A stretch of 64,000 bases of DNA. Source: a virus. The stretch lies in the IMG/VR virus record IMGVR_UViG_3300044716_001642, positions 1 to 64,000 of that record. The stretch is one strand, 5' to 3'. The notes under the pieces were generated by a model. It was not told where the DNA came from, made no database searches, and worked only from the letters and a program-made list of their open reading frames with translations. Below are positions 13,821 to 21,398 of this stretch, one piece after another. The stretch's first letter is position 1, and each line of letters starts with the position of its first letter. The position numbers and the translations under genes were made by a program.

Positions 13821-13970
13821 ATGAAAATCAAACCATTCAAAATCGAGGTTGCAAAACCCAAAGCGCGGAAGAAAGCTGTGCCGCCCACCAAAGTAATCAA
13901 AGACAAGAAACAATACAGCAGAAAACAAAAGTATGCTCTATCTTTTCTCCAATGGGGGTATGAACTATGA
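13821..13970 (+). CDS. very basic small protein
   Basis: 49 residues, about one third Lys/Arg (MKIKPFKIEVAKPKARKK...). Probably nucleic-acid binding by charge; no family recognised. The stop overlaps the ATG of the next gene by four bases, indicating coupled translation. Confidence 0.6.
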   Translation: MKIKPFKIEVAKPKARKKAVPPTKVIKDKKQYSRKQKYALSFLQWGYEL

Positions 13971-14200
13971 CTGCCAGCCTCAAACAGAAAGCCTTCTGGT
14001 TTCACTACAATAAGCCGCTATCGCTTCAGCAGAAGAAAAACATACTAACCATCCACTTTGACGGGGCTTGTCATTTTGTGGAGGGATTAGACTGTCGAGT
14101 TCCTATCAAGACAAGAAACAGAAAAATTCAGCCGCGCTGTGTCATGGCAGGAAAAGCAACCGAGATCAAAGTAGAAAACGAAACCGCAATTATTATTTAA
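13967..14200 (+). CDS. conserved phage hypothetical protein
   Basis: 77 residues: KAFWFHYNKPLSLQQKKN, then TIHFDGACHFVEGLDCRVPI and RNRKIQPRCVMAGKA. This arrangement (WFHYNKP ... H ... C.VP...R..QP..VM.G) is familiar from short proteins of many phages and prophages but has no assigned function. Coupled to the preceding gene by ATGA overlap. Confidence 0.7.
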   Translation: MTASLKQKAFWFHYNKPLSLQQKKNILTIHFDGACHFVEGLDCRVPIKTRNRKIQPRCVMAGKATEIKVENETAIII

Positions 14201-14209
14201 TTAAATAAA

Positions 14210-14398
14210 ATGAAATTAGATACATTAGAAGTAGCCATATTATCAGTAATGGCATTCACCTTTGGATGCCTCATAACGCTCTTTGGGGTTCAGATAATCG
14301 TAACCGATCCACTCCGAACAGAAGCTATCCAAAAAGGATATGCCTCTTGGGAAGTAATCGACCAGTCAACAGGAAAAACTGAATTCAAATTCAAATGA
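14210..14398 (+). CDS. small single-pass membrane protein
   Basis: 62 residues with a hydrophobic segment at about residues 7-30 (VAILSVMAFTFGCLITLFGVQIIV) and a polar C-terminal domain ending EFKFK. Membrane location is likely; function unknown. Overlaps the next start (ATGA). Confidence 0.6.
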   Translation: MKLDTLEVAILSVMAFTFGCLITLFGVQIIVTDPLRTEAIQKGYASWEVIDQSTGKTEFKFK

Positions 14399-14646
14399 AA
14401 ACACAACTAAAACTAATACCAGAGCTAATACCAGAGCAAGAATACAAAATCCAAACGCGCACTCTTTGGGGATGGGGTGACTTGAAGTTTAGCGAAGATG
14501 GTCATAATTACTATACCGAAACCTTTGTTTCAAAAGAAGACGCTGAGACTGAAATAGAGGATATTGTCGAGTCTCTCGAAGAGTCAGACGAACTCTACCG
14601 AGTTGTTGTAGCCGAAGAGGTGGAAGACATAAACATCTATTGTTAG
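14395..14646 (+). CDS. small acidic hypothetical protein
   Basis: 83 residues, with TLWGWGDLKFSEDGHNYYTETFVSKEDAETEIEDIVES; the K-x-D-A-E-x-E-I pattern resembles phage proteins that transform a queried angle of hypothetical 'KEDAEK' helices, but no family is named. Coupled to the upstream membrane-protein gene by a four-base overlap. Last gene of the plus-strand early block. Confidence 0.6.
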   Translation: MKTQLKLIPELIPEQEYKIQTRTLWGWGDLKFSEDGHNYYTETFVSKEDAETEIEDIVESLEESDELYRVVVAEEVEDINIYC

Positions 14647-14648
14647 AC

Positions 14649-14717
14649 TATAAGTGCTTGTAGCTCAATGAGTTACAGGCCCGAGGGGCCCGTAAGTTGT
14701 TCACTTACAAGCCTTTG
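14649..14717 (-). repeat. 69-nt palindromic intergenic element, copy 11
   Basis: Read on the minus strand: CTTACGGGCCCCTCGGGCCTGTAAC core. It lies between the convergent ends of the plus and minus early blocks. Confidence 0.85.
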
Positions 14718-14721
14718 CATT

Positions 14722-14880
14722 TTACTTTTTAATTGAAAACTTTTCGATCTCTCCTGTGCGGAAGAGCATTTGTATATATGTCTCTTCACCAAAGAGATAC
14801 AACGGGCGAGGGTCTGGCTCTCTAAACGGGAAGATGATGCTCAATACTTTATTTAGAATTTTTTTAATTAGCTTTTCCAT
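14722..14880 (-). CDS. small hypothetical protein
   Basis: 52 residues beginning MEKLIKKILNKVLSIIFPF, an amphipathic or membrane-associated helix, followed by a polar region (REPDPRPLYLFGEETYIQMLF). The longer frame upstream overlaps the next membrane-protein gene, so this inner ATG, one base past that gene's stop, is the likely start. Function unknown. Confidence 0.5.
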   Translation of the reverse strand: MEKLIKKILNKVLSIIFPFREPDPRPLYLFGEETYIQMLFRTGEIEKFSIKK

Positions 14881-14881
14881 A

Positions 14882-15079
14882 TTATTTATTTGATTTAATT
14901 TTAATCGATCCAAGAAGAAGGAAGGCGGCAAGCCATGTCCAGAAGGTGAATGGTATCCCAAGACGGAATAACTCATTCAATGACCAGATAATTGCAAGCG
15001 GCACAATGGCTGAATAAGCCGCCACAAATAAAAATCCTCCAAATAACATTCCTAAAACTTCTGCTATATCTTTTTTCAT
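14882..15079 (-). CDS. small two-helix membrane protein
   Basis: 65 residues with two hydrophobic stretches (about residues 7-32 and 39-57) and a basic C-terminus (KIKSNK). Probably an inner-membrane protein of the early operon; no family recognised. Confidence 0.6.
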   Translation of the reverse strand: MKKDIAEVLGMLFGGFLFVAAYSAIVPLAIIWSLNELFRLGIPFTFWTWLAAFLLLGSIKIKSNK

Positions 15080-15092
15080 TTTAGTTCTTCTC

Positions 15093-15413
15093 CTATGCTT
15101 CTATCTGCAAATTGCGTACATCGGATTCGCCAGCTTGCCTTATCATATACCACTCTTCGGTTTGCGCTGTGCCGTTTTTAAGATTATACTCGATGTTGTC
15201 GCCGTAGCTGTTGCCATCACCAGCTCCAGAATAATCGTAAACCTCCCATACCCAATCTTCGATTTCTGTGGCAAAGGACTCGATAAACTTTGGCGTCATG
15301 CCAACCTCAAGATAGCCATTATCGTCGCCTCCGCTGAAGTTAAGGACGATGGTTTCGATTCCAAGCTCTTTGGCTTTGTTGTAGATTGCTTTGCTTAATG
15401 GTTTGATGTTCAT
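15093..15413 (-). CDS. hypothetical phage protein
   Basis: 106 residues: IETIVLNFSGGDDNGYLEVGM and VYDYSGAGDGNSYGDNIEYNL are alternating Gly/Asp motifs seen in phage proteins of DUF6878-like type. The assignment is tentative. The region is acidic and probably beta-rich. Confidence 0.55.
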   Translation of the reverse strand: MNIKPLSKAIYNKAKELGIETIVLNFSGGDDNGYLEVGMTPKFIESFATEIEDWVWEVYDYSGAGDGNSYGDNIEYNLKNGTAQTEEWYMIRQAGESDVRNLQIEA

Positions 15414-15432
15414 AATGGTATTTTTTCTATTT

Positions 15433-15792
15433 TTATTTTATTTCGAGGGTTTGTGTTTTGGTTGTTTTTCCGACTTGTAGCATCCACTTTTCTGGATGTT
15501 TTGTCAAGGGGGAAAGATAATCTTTTGGAGTTGGGATGAATCCGCAATCCTCCATGAGATGCTGTTCAGATAAAAGTTTTGTAGGAATTTTTTGACCCTT
15601 GGAGTTGGTGATCGTATGTCCAAACTTTTCGATTGACCATTGGATGCCAGCAGAGTGATGCCTCAATGCCCTATGTGTCCAGTCCCCTGTGAATGCTTTG
15701 GTTTCGTCAAACCAGTCGTGCAGGGCGATGTAATCTTCTGGCTCACCTCCCCATTTGGCGGCAGAACTTTGAGCGTGTTTGTATGGCGTCAT
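15433..15792 (-). CDS. DUF6915-family protein
   Basis: 119 residues: TPYKHAQSSAAKWGGEPEDY, HDWFDETKAFTGDWTHRALRHH, TITNSKGQKIPTKLLSEQHLMEDCGFIPT. This matches the DUF6915 phage/bacterial family, with several conserved His that could bind metal. Biochemistry unknown. The frame continues upstream into the next gene, so the ATG next to that gene's stop (overlap of coupled genes) is taken as the start. Confidence 0.8.
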   Translation of the reverse strand: MTPYKHAQSSAAKWGGEPEDYIALHDWFDETKAFTGDWTHRALRHHSAGIQWSIEKFGHTITNSKGQKIPTKLLSEQHLMEDCGFIPTPKDYLSPLTKHPEKWMLQVGKTTKTQTLEIK

Positions 15793-15793
15793 T

Positions 15794-16060
15794 TTAGTTC
15801 CTTTCAAAGCAAATAAAAGCAGGAGTGCTTTCTCCCACCCAAGCTCCCTCAACATTAAATTGGAAGTATTCTTCGGCTTCATCATAAGACATATCTTTTG
15901 CAAGAATGTCGATGCACTTGGCGCGATCATAGACGGCAAAGACGCTGTTGAATTGAGTGGCGATGCCAACAAAGGCATCTTCGTAGCCAGTGGCTAAAGT
16001 AATTTCTTGATCCTCGCCCAAGCAAGAATCAATAGCATTTTGAATTTTGGTGGTTGACAT
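15794..16060 (-). CDS. conserved phage hypothetical protein
   Basis: 88 residues, containing VYDRAKCIDILAKDMSYDEAEEYFQFNVEGAWVGESTPAFI, a recurrent short phage protein signature (Y-D-R...C-I...L...EEAEEYFEFNV.GA.VG..TP.F). No function assigned. It has its own promoter with an ACCAAC-type leader. Confidence 0.75.
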   Translation of the reverse strand: MSTTKIQNAIDSCLGEDQEITLATGYEDAFVGIATQFNSVFAVYDRAKCIDILAKDMSYDEAEEYFQFNVEGAWVGESTPAFICFERN

Positions 16061-16081
16061 GGTTTGGTTGGTTGAGTATCC

Positions 16082-16110
16082 AATGTAGGGTAATTTTATT
16101 AACTTGTCAA
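16082..16110 (-). promoter_or_regulatory. sigma70 promoter
   Basis: Minus strand: TTGACA (16110-16105), 17-bp spacer, TACATT (16087-16082), then a 21-base ACCAACC leader to the ATG at 16060. Confidence 0.75.
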
Positions 16111-16126
16111 GCGGATTTTATACTAC

Positions 16127-16195
16127 ATAACTTGTTGCCGCCCAGGTACTTGCGGGCCGGAGGGGCCCCTAAGTCGCTGATACTCAACAACTTAA
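16127..16195 (-). repeat. 69-nt palindromic intergenic element, copy 12
   Basis: Minus-strand orientation, between the 16227 gene and the promoter of the 16060 gene. Core AGGGGCCCCTCCGGCCCG. Confidence 0.9.
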
Positions 16196-16226
16196 GGGTT
16201 GGCTTACTTGTTTTTATTAATTTGCT

Positions 16227-16493
16227 TTAGTAATCTATTTCAATGTAGATGAGCTGTCCTTCTTTGGCAAGGTTTTTATATTTCTCTTTGATCTCTGGCG
16301 TGTCCTTGTATGTGTCTTGGACTTTCCATACCTCATCGAAGTTTTCTTCTGTGAGTGTTTTTACTTCGTAAGATTCGCAGGAATTTTCATAATCAGAGAA
16401 GTGATCCTCCAGTTGGCTCAATAGTTTCTGAATGTATTCAGATTTGGTTTTGCCTTCTGGAATCCGTTTGATTTGTGTTTCGAGCATCCCCAT
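16227..16493 (-). CDS. hypothetical protein
   Basis: 88 residues, highly charged and helical (LETQIKRIPEGKTKSEYIQKLLSQLEDHF...VWKVQDTYKDTPEIKEKYKNL). No family recognised. Upstream is a TTGACA-17-TAGATT promoter (16556-16528) with a long ACC-rich leader and no Shine-Dalgarno sequence. Confidence 0.65.
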   Translation of the reverse strand: MGMLETQIKRIPEGKTKSEYIQKLLSQLEDHFSDYENSCESYEVKTLTEENFDEVWKVQDTYKDTPEIKEKYKNLAKEGQLIYIEIDY

Positions 16494-16527
16494 TTTAGGT
16501 TTAGTTTGGTTGTATTGTCGGTTGAGT

Positions 16528-16557
16528 ATTTAATCTAATTTAAATTTATTGTTTTGT
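16528..16557 (-). promoter_or_regulatory. sigma70 promoter
   Basis: Minus strand: TTGACA, 17-bp AT-rich spacer, TAGATT; leader of about 35 bases to the ATG at 16493. Confidence 0.65.
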
Positions 16558-16561
16558 CAAG

Positions 16562-16636
16562 CTACCATTTTATGAAGGTTGATAGAATGATTCCAAGAAT
16601 TACGATTAGTGCGAATGACGGGTTTGTTGTTTCCAT
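16562..16636 (-). CDS. single-helix membrane microprotein
   Basis: 24 residues: METTNP followed by a hydrophobic helix (FALIVILGIILSTF) and Ile-Lys-Trp. Same design as the 18-26-residue frames elsewhere. Lies directly behind the DNA glycosylase gene. Confidence 0.5.
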   Translation of the reverse strand: METTNPSFALIVILGIILSTFIKW

Positions 16637-16662
16637 TTTGGTTTGTTGTTTTGGTTTTGTTG

Positions 16663-17373
16663 TTAGTATTGAATCTCATCTGTAAAGTCTCCCTCCTCAA
16701 GAACATAAGACCAGTAGCGCGAGTTTGTATAGCCTTGTTTTCTATCCCAATAAATGCAACGCGCAACATAGCAGGAAACATTATACTCGAAACACATTCT
16801 GACCCAATGATGCTCGATCTCTTGATATTTGTTTCTGTGCTTTGTTTGATCCAGTCCGTAAAGTTGGAATAGGTGAGTATCAAGGCAAGTGATCTCTGCT
16901 TCTGATGGGTAGAGCATCTCGATGCTGAAGCTGGATTTTGCCATACCCAAACCAAGAATAGTATCCTCGATACGATTGCGATATTCAGTCCAAGACTCGC
17001 CTTCTGCTTTCTTGTAGAAGGATGGGTTGCTCCAATACTTGATTGAGAACTGCTTGATAAACTTTACGCGATTGTTATACAGCCCTGCGCCACTCTCCCT
17101 CAAGCGATCCTCAAGAGCCTGCCAGTTGTTCATCCACTCCCACCAGTTTTTGATGAGAGAATACGCTTTGATATTGGACTCCCAAGAGGTATGGACGCTT
17201 GTAAAGGCGAAAAGGAAACGCTGAAAAATTTCCGTATCGTTGATTGGCTTGAGAGCAGACCAGTAAGCGGTCTGGAAGTCGATCTCATTTTTTGTCAATG
17301 AAGCAAAGAAAGCCTCTGCTTCGGTTGCGTCTATTCGGGCGATTGTGGTTGTTGGTAGTGTAGTGGTTGACAT
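16663..17373 (-). CDS. HhH-type DNA glycosylase-like protein
   Basis: 236 residues. The centre carries a helix-hairpin-helix signature TILGLGMAKSSFSIEML (residues 138-154), where Lys146 sits at the position of the Schiff-base Lys of Ogg-type enzymes, followed by CLDTHLFQLYG with Asp165 at the position of the catalytic Asp. This fits a bifunctional base-excision glycosylase/lyase; the damaged base is not predictable. A TTG six bases upstream is possible, but the ATG at 17373 is eight bases from the -10 box. Confidence 0.7.
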   Translation of the reverse strand: MSTTTLPTTTIARIDATEAEAFFASLTKNEIDFQTAYWSALKPINDTEIFQRFLFAFTSVHTSWESNIKAYSLIKNWWEWMNNWQALEDRLRESGAGLYNNRVKFIKQFSIKYWSNPSFYKKAEGESWTEYRNRIEDTILGLGMAKSSFSIEMLYPSEAEITCLDTHLFQLYGLDQTKHRNKYQEIEHHWVRMCFEYNVSCYVARCIYWDRKQGYTNSRYWSYVLEEGDFTDEIQY

Positions 17374-17381
17374 ACTCAATC

Positions 17382-17410
17382 AAGGTATGCGTTTTTGATG
17401 GATGCGTCAA
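17382..17410 (-). promoter_or_regulatory. near-leaderless sigma70 promoter
   Basis: Minus strand: TTGACG (17410-17405), 17-bp spacer, TACCTT (17387-17382), eight bases to the ATG at 17373. Confidence 0.75.
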
Positions 17411-17436
17411 TGAATTTTTTATAGAATATTCCTCGT

Positions 17437-17505
17437 GCAAGTTGTTCAACCAGAAGTACTTGCGGGCCGGAGGGGCCCGTAACTCACTGAGTTACAAGGC
17501 TTTGC
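17437..17505 (-). repeat. 69-nt palindromic intergenic element, copy 13
   Basis: Minus orientation; ends one base before the 17507 gene stop, at the end of that transcription unit. Confidence 0.9.
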
Positions 17506-17506
17506 G

Positions 17507-17698
17507 TCATGAATTATACTGCAACCAATCTAAGATTTCTTGATAGTAATTATCATAAAGGAGAGCCCTTGCCTCTTCCAGCTCGCAGGTATTAACCAAA
17601 TCCAATACAAAATCAAAATTCTCTACATTAGGCATTTGACTTGATGTCAAATAAACTATAGCCTTCTTAACGCTTGAATTGATTAGATGTTGTTGCAT
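17507..17698 (-). CDS. small hypothetical protein
   Basis: 63 residues, acidic helical (FDFVLDLVNTCELEEARALLYDNYYQEILDWLQYN). No family recognised. A 16-base poly-A tract on its coding strand (17701-17718 region) separates it from the upstream gene. Confidence 0.55.
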   Translation of the reverse strand: MQQHLINSSVKKAIVYLTSSQMPNVENFDFVLDLVNTCELEEARALLYDNYYQEILDWLQYNS

Positions 17699-17772
17699 AT
17701 TTTTTTTTTTTTTAATTTAAATCTGGCGTTTTATTTTGACAGGATGACGCCCAACCCCCAATCCTCAAATTC

Positions 17773-18354
17773 TCAAGATAGCTTGAATACTCGGGCTGGC
17801 TTGCCCTTGCCTTGTGGCTTTGTGCCAACAATCTGTATTGTGTCTGGATTCTCGCGCTGAATCTTTGCAATCTCATTATTGATAACGAACTTCTTTACTC
17901 CAAGTTTAGCAGCGATATGCCCTACTGTAAACTCTTCATGGCGAGGCAATTGAATTGCGTGCTTCTTTGGGCGACCCGCGCCCACTTTTGTATGTTTAAC
18001 ATTCTCAATGCTCATTTTCTTTACTTTCTTTGTTTTAGGTTTTACTTCTTTTTCTTCTTCTTTTTTTTCATTTAAAATTGTATTTAAAATTTCTTTTGGA
18101 ATTGTTATCATGCCCTCCTTATTGATTGGTAGCTTTTGCCTCCCCACATCATAAGAGACCATTGTGGCTGGAGCGAAGAAGTCAACGAATGGTGAATAGC
18201 CCCCTGCATCTGTTTGTTTGTATCCCTGCACCTTGCAGGTTGACTCGCCGCCTCTGATGAGATACATTAGCTTGAATGTATCTTTAAGAGATTCTACGAT
18301 GAACGGAGCACCATCTTGCAGATTTTGCAATTGAGTTGTTCTACGCTGTTGCAT
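17773..18354 (-). CDS. putative DNA-binding protein with HTH and AT-hook-like motif
   Basis: 193 residues from the inner ATG. The N-terminal half has APFIVESLKDTFKLMYLIRGGEST; a Lys/Glu-rich linker follows (KEEEKEVKPKTKKVKK); then GAGRPKKH (AT-hook-like), and a helix-turn-helix-like segment FTVGHIAAKLGVKKFVINNEIAKIQRE, ending basic. Probably a transcription or replication accessory factor. It overlaps the end of the RuvB-like helicase gene, suggesting co-transcription. Confidence 0.6.
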   Translation of the reverse strand: MQQRRTTQLQNLQDGAPFIVESLKDTFKLMYLIRGGESTCKVQGYKQTDAGGYSPFVDFFAPATMVSYDVGRQKLPINKEGMITIPKEILNTILNEKKEEEKEVKPKTKKVKKMSIENVKHTKVGAGRPKKHAIQLPRHEEFTVGHIAAKLGVKKFVINNEIAKIQRENPDTIQIVGTKPQGKGKPARVFKLS

Positions 18355-19351
18355 CAGTAAACCCTCCCTCATTCTTGAAAACATACTTGCGGAGATACTC
18401 TTTGCCGTTTGCTGTGATCTCCCTGCCGCCAGCTTTAATCTGCATCAGACCTTTCTTGACAAGATAGGACTCAAACTCAAGCATGATGGCTTGCCGTGTG
18501 AACCCTGTCTTTGCTGACAAGTTGTTGAGGGAGCAACCAGTAGGGAACTCGCTCAATGCCTTGAGAACTTGAACCTCGGAACTCTCAAGACCCATAGGCA
18601 TGATACCAAGAACCTCGCAGAGAGTTTCCCAATGTTTCTGGCAAAGTTTTGAAACCTTGCCGCCCTTCATATACTGGACGATGTTATCCTTTGCCATCAA
18701 TACAGCGTTACGCGCATTGCCACGGCATACCGAAGCAACATGAGGCATTACATCTTCTGGAATCTCCAAGCCCTCATCAAGATTCTCGCGGACAATCCTT
18801 CCAAGGTCTGAATACTCGTATTCGTCCATGTGAAGAATACGGCAACGATCTTTGAAAGGCCCCACCAATTTTTGCGGATCAGTAGTGGCGAATACAAAGC
18901 TCACCTTCTTGAAGTCAAAAAGAATTTCTGAATCTTCATATCGAAACAAGTTACTATTCTTCTTGTTTGGATTAAGGATTGTAAGCAGTGAAGTTTGAAC
19001 GCTTTCTGGAAGAGCATGACACTCATCAAAAAAAACTGTCAAAGTTTGGTCATTAACATACTTGAGAACAATGTCTTCCACGAATTGTCTCACATTCTTA
19101 ACTGTGCTGGAATTGACTGTCAGCAAAGGCTTTGGGCGACCTCCCATAGCGTCGAGTCGAAGATTCCTTGCGAGGGAAACAGCGAACTCTGTTTTGCCAG
19201 AACCTCTACCGCCTACCAAAAGAATGGTTGGCAGAATTTGAGTCTCGCGGAAAGAGTTGAGATAAAAGCGAAGTTGCGCTTTCAATTTGTTCTGTCCGAT
19301 CAAGTGGGCGAAATGATCTTTCTCTTCTTGGGTTGTGTTTGTATCGTTCAT
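18341..19351 (-). CDS. RuvB-like AAA+ ATPase (Holliday junction helicase type)
   Basis: 336 residues. Walker A GGRGSGKT (47-54), Walker B VFFDECHA (106-113), sensor 1 FVFATTDP, arginine-finger region FKDRCRI, and a C-terminal winged helix (GLESSEVQVLKALSEFPTG...FESYLVKKGLMQ) typical of RuvB. RuvB drives branch migration on Holliday junctions; no RuvA is seen here, so it may use a host partner or act alone. Promoter TTGACT-17-TACTAT sits eight bases from the ATG. Confidence 0.85.
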   Translation of the reverse strand: MNDTNTTQEEKDHFAHLIGQNKLKAQLRFYLNSFRETQILPTILLVGGRGSGKTEFAVSLARNLRLDAMGGRPKPLLTVNSSTVKNVRQFVEDIVLKYVNDQTLTVFFDECHALPESVQTSLLTILNPNKKNSNLFRYEDSEILFDFKKVSFVFATTDPQKLVGPFKDRCRILHMDEYEYSDLGRIVRENLDEGLEIPEDVMPHVASVCRGNARNAVLMAKDNIVQYMKGGKVSKLCQKHWETLCEVLGIMPMGLESSEVQVLKALSEFPTGCSLNNLSAKTGFTRQAIMLEFESYLVKKGLMQIKAGGREITANGKEYLRKYVFKNEGGFTDATA

Positions 19352-19359
19352 GGTTTAAT

Positions 19360-19388
19360 ATAGTAGTTGGTTTTTATACAATAGTCAA
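19360..19388 (-). promoter_or_regulatory. near-leaderless sigma70 promoter with conserved spacer
   Basis: Minus strand: TTGACT (19388-19383), spacer beginning ATTGTATAAAA, TACTAT (19365-19360), eight bases to the ATG at 19351. Confidence 0.7.
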
Positions 19389-19415
19389 ATAATTTTATTC
19401 TAAATCCGAATAATT

Positions 19416-19724
19416 TTATAGATTGATTGTCGCGTCTAATAGAGACTCATACTTCTTCCATGCCCTGCCCAATGCAATTGAATTTCCAACTTTCCTGCTG
19501 TAGTTTTCCTGCTCAGAGCAAACTGCCTTGCCAGACACATTGAATGTTTTATCTGGACTGGTTAGCTGAATTTCGGTAATGCCCCCCTTGGCTGAAACCT
19601 CGGAAGAACTTCCATTAAAGCGATCACGCAAAAAATAATTGCGCTGATGCAGGACGCGAACTTTCCAGCCGCGCTGCCGTAGATTTTTGATTGACAATGT
19701 TGAGTTTGGTATTTCTGGTTTCAT
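19416..19724 (-). CDS. conserved phage hypothetical protein
   Basis: 102 residues, basic N-terminal half (LRQRGWKVRVLHQRNYFLRDRF) and GGITEIQLTSPDKTFNVSGKAVCSEQENYSRKVGNSIALGRAWKKY. The pattern (G-W-K-V-R-V-x-H ... GG-x-T-E-I ... A-x-C-S ... N-Y-x-R-K-x-G-N-x-I-A-L-G-R-A) is common to short phage proteins of unknown function. Confidence 0.7.
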   Translation of the reverse strand: MKPEIPNSTLSIKNLRQRGWKVRVLHQRNYFLRDRFNGSSSEVSAKGGITEIQLTSPDKTFNVSGKAVCSEQENYSRKVGNSIALGRAWKKYESLLDATINL

Positions 19725-19736
19725 ATTTTTATTTAA

Positions 19737-20066
19737 TTAAAATGGGTTTTCGTCAAATGTTTCCAGCTCTGCCTGTGGGGAAATATGGTCGTCATCCTTT
19801 GGCTCTTCTTTTACTTTGTTAGCCTTTGGAGAATCCGGCTCATCATTTCCGAAGTCAACAAGTTGCATCTCTGCCTTACCGCTACTCACGCAATGCGTGA
19901 CAACATCCAAGTTAGAACTAACAGCCTTCCCGTTAAGTCCAACAAGTTGTGCGTATCGGATAGACAAAATGACTTTTGCATCTGGTTTCAATACTCTGTT
20001 TAGTTCACTCAGTTCAACTTGCATGAAGCTAACTGACCCTGGCTTTCTTCCTCGTTGTTTTGACAT
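19737..20066 (-). CDS. conserved phage hypothetical protein
   Basis: 109 residues, beginning MSKQRGRKPGSVSFMQVELSEL with a GRKPGS basic loop, a middle AKVILSIRYAQLVGL and an acidic disordered tail (KEEPKDDDHISP). An ATG six bases upstream exists, but it abuts the -10 box (20078-20073), so the second ATG, six bases behind the box, is the promoter-consistent start. Confidence 0.65.
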   Translation of the reverse strand: MSKQRGRKPGSVSFMQVELSELNRVLKPDAKVILSIRYAQLVGLNGKAVSSNLDVVTHCVSSGKAEMQLVDFGNDEPDSPKANKVKEEPKDDDHISPQAELETFDENPF

Positions 20067-20072
20067 ACCCAT

Positions 20073-20101
20073 AATATAAATGAATTTTAATGTGAATGCA
20101 A
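20073..20101 (-). promoter_or_regulatory. leaderless-type sigma70 promoter
   Basis: Minus strand: TTGCAT (20101-20096), 17-bp spacer, TATATT (20078-20073), six bases to the ATG at 20066. Confidence 0.75.
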
Positions 20102-20119
20102 GTATAAAGTATAGGATTG

Positions 20120-20188
20120 TTAAGTTATTGATACTGAGGCGCTTGCGGGCCGGAGGGGCCCGTAACCTGTTGATATTGAATGACTTAT
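20120..20188 (-). repeat. 69-nt palindromic intergenic element, copy 14
   Basis: Minus orientation, between the rIIB terminator and the promoter of the 20066 gene. Confidence 0.9.
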
Positions 20189-20225
20189 AAAGGTGCCAGT
20201 TTGCAACCTTAAAGAATAAAAATAC

Positions 20226-20256
20226 AAAAAAAATGGGAGGCTTGCGCCCCCCATTT
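20226..20256 (-). terminator. intrinsic terminator of rIIB
   Basis: Minus strand: AAATGGGGGGC-GCAA-GCCTCCCATTT followed by a run of T (A-run at 20226-20233 on the plus strand). Confidence 0.85.
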
Positions 20257-20280
20257 CTTTCTTCAGTATGAGTTTATCTC

Positions 20281-21174
20281 TCAATCTTCTTCCTCGTCCC
20301 ACGCAAGTTCATTGTAGGCATCCTCATATCCTTTGCTGTATGCCTCGTCCAAGTCGTTTTCGGTGTAGAGAGGTTCACCATCAGAGGAAACAACAGAGTG
20401 CGAAAACTCTTCTGCCTCAACCTTGCGGTCTGTGTATTCGCGCAAGACCTCCATCTGGCAAACGCGCATCTTGGCGTTGTTGTAGTCTTTGGGAACTGCG
20501 ATAACATCAGCAGGATTCACCTTGACAATAACAATTCGATCAGTCGAATCGGAGTTAGAACCGAAGTGTGGCAGGTAGCTCCATCCCGCACAATGCAATC
20601 CATTTGAGCAAGTCCTGTCTCGGTCTGGATCAACCTCGTTGCGCTTCATCGTTGGCGTTGCGCCAACAGAGTAGTCAACAGAGTTGGAGTGAATGTCCTT
20701 CCAGTTGCCGCGAATCTTTTTCCACGCGAGGAAGTGACCATCCTCGGTGATTGGGATTTGGTTTGCCTCAAGGAACAAGTAGAGTTCTTGAACTGCCGTG
20801 TAGGATGGATTCTCCATCACATTCTCAAGGAACTTGACAAGTCCCGTTGCGTCCAGTCCCTCGCGCATAATGTCGAGGATGCGTTCGCACATAACATTGT
20901 GGAGAGGCTTGCCATCATACAAAACCTCGCCGCCAACAACTTCGACGCTACCATCGAAGGTCTGGTTGATCTGATTCTTGATTGTGGCGAGTCCTGCCGC
21001 TTCTGCATACTTGCCCTCTTTGCAGAGTTGGAGAATGTCGTTGAACTTGGGGTTTGAGTTGTCGATGACCGCAGTATCCTCGGAGAAGATAAGCGTGATT
21101 TGCTCCTTGGACACGAAGCGTCCGATGAGAGCTTGAGTTGCGTATGGGTTGGTCTGGTTGTTAGTTGTGTTCAT
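20281..21174 (-). CDS. rIIB: rIIB-like protein
   Basis: 297 residues. The C-terminal half has FLENVMENPSYTAVQELYLFLE, ITEDGHFLAWKKIRGNWKDIHS and DRTCSNGLHCAGWSYLPHFG, which match the T4-type rIIB family. It ends with a very acidic tail. In T4, rIIA and rIIB act at the membrane in superinfection exclusion and lysis inhibition; their exact activity is not settled. It follows rIIA in the same direction but has its own promoter and terminator. The frame is open upstream through a 69-nt element; the ATG at 21174 follows the promoter. Confidence 0.85.
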   Translation of the reverse strand: MNTTNNQTNPYATQALIGRFVSKEQITLIFSEDTAVIDNSNPKFNDILQLCKEGKYAEAAGLATIKNQINQTFDGSVEVVGGEVLYDGKPLHNVMCERILDIMREGLDATGLVKFLENVMENPSYTAVQELYLFLEANQIPITEDGHFLAWKKIRGNWKDIHSNSVDYSVGATPTMKRNEVDPDRDRTCSNGLHCAGWSYLPHFGSNSDSTDRIVIVKVNPADVIAVPKDYNNAKMRVCQMEVLREYTDRKVEAEEFSHSVVSSDGEPLYTENDLDEAYSKGYEDAYNELAWDEEED

Positions 21175-21183
21175 AACAAAACC

Positions 21184-21212
21184 AATATGCACCTTTTTGA
21201 TTGGCGTGTCAA
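21184..21212 (-). promoter_or_regulatory. sigma70 promoter of rIIB
   Basis: Minus strand: TTGACA (21212-21207), 17-bp spacer, CATATT (21189-21184), nine bases to the ATG at 21174. Confidence 0.75.
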
Positions 21213-21238
21213 ATTTTTTTTCAAGTTTTTTTTCAATA

Positions 21239-21308
21239 CGTAAGTTGTTGGTAGCCAAGGACTTGCGGGCCGGAGGGGCCCGTAACTCGTTGGCGTTGAT
21301 ATACTTAC
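21239..21308 (-). repeat. 69-nt palindromic intergenic element, copy 15
   Basis: Minus orientation, between the rIIA terminator and the rIIB promoter; well kept arms. Confidence 0.9.
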
Positions 21309-21328
21309 ATGAGCTGGGCGAAAAGCAA

Positions 21329-21360
21329 AAAGAAGGGGCGCGGCAACCACTCCGCGCCCC
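21329..21360 (-). terminator. intrinsic terminator of rIIA
   Basis: Minus strand: GGGGCGCGG/CCGCGCCCC perfect 9-bp stem (21360-21352 with 21343-21335), then TTCTTTTT. Confidence 0.85.
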
Positions 21361-21398
21361 CAACCACCACTAACCATGATTTTTATTTAATTTTAATT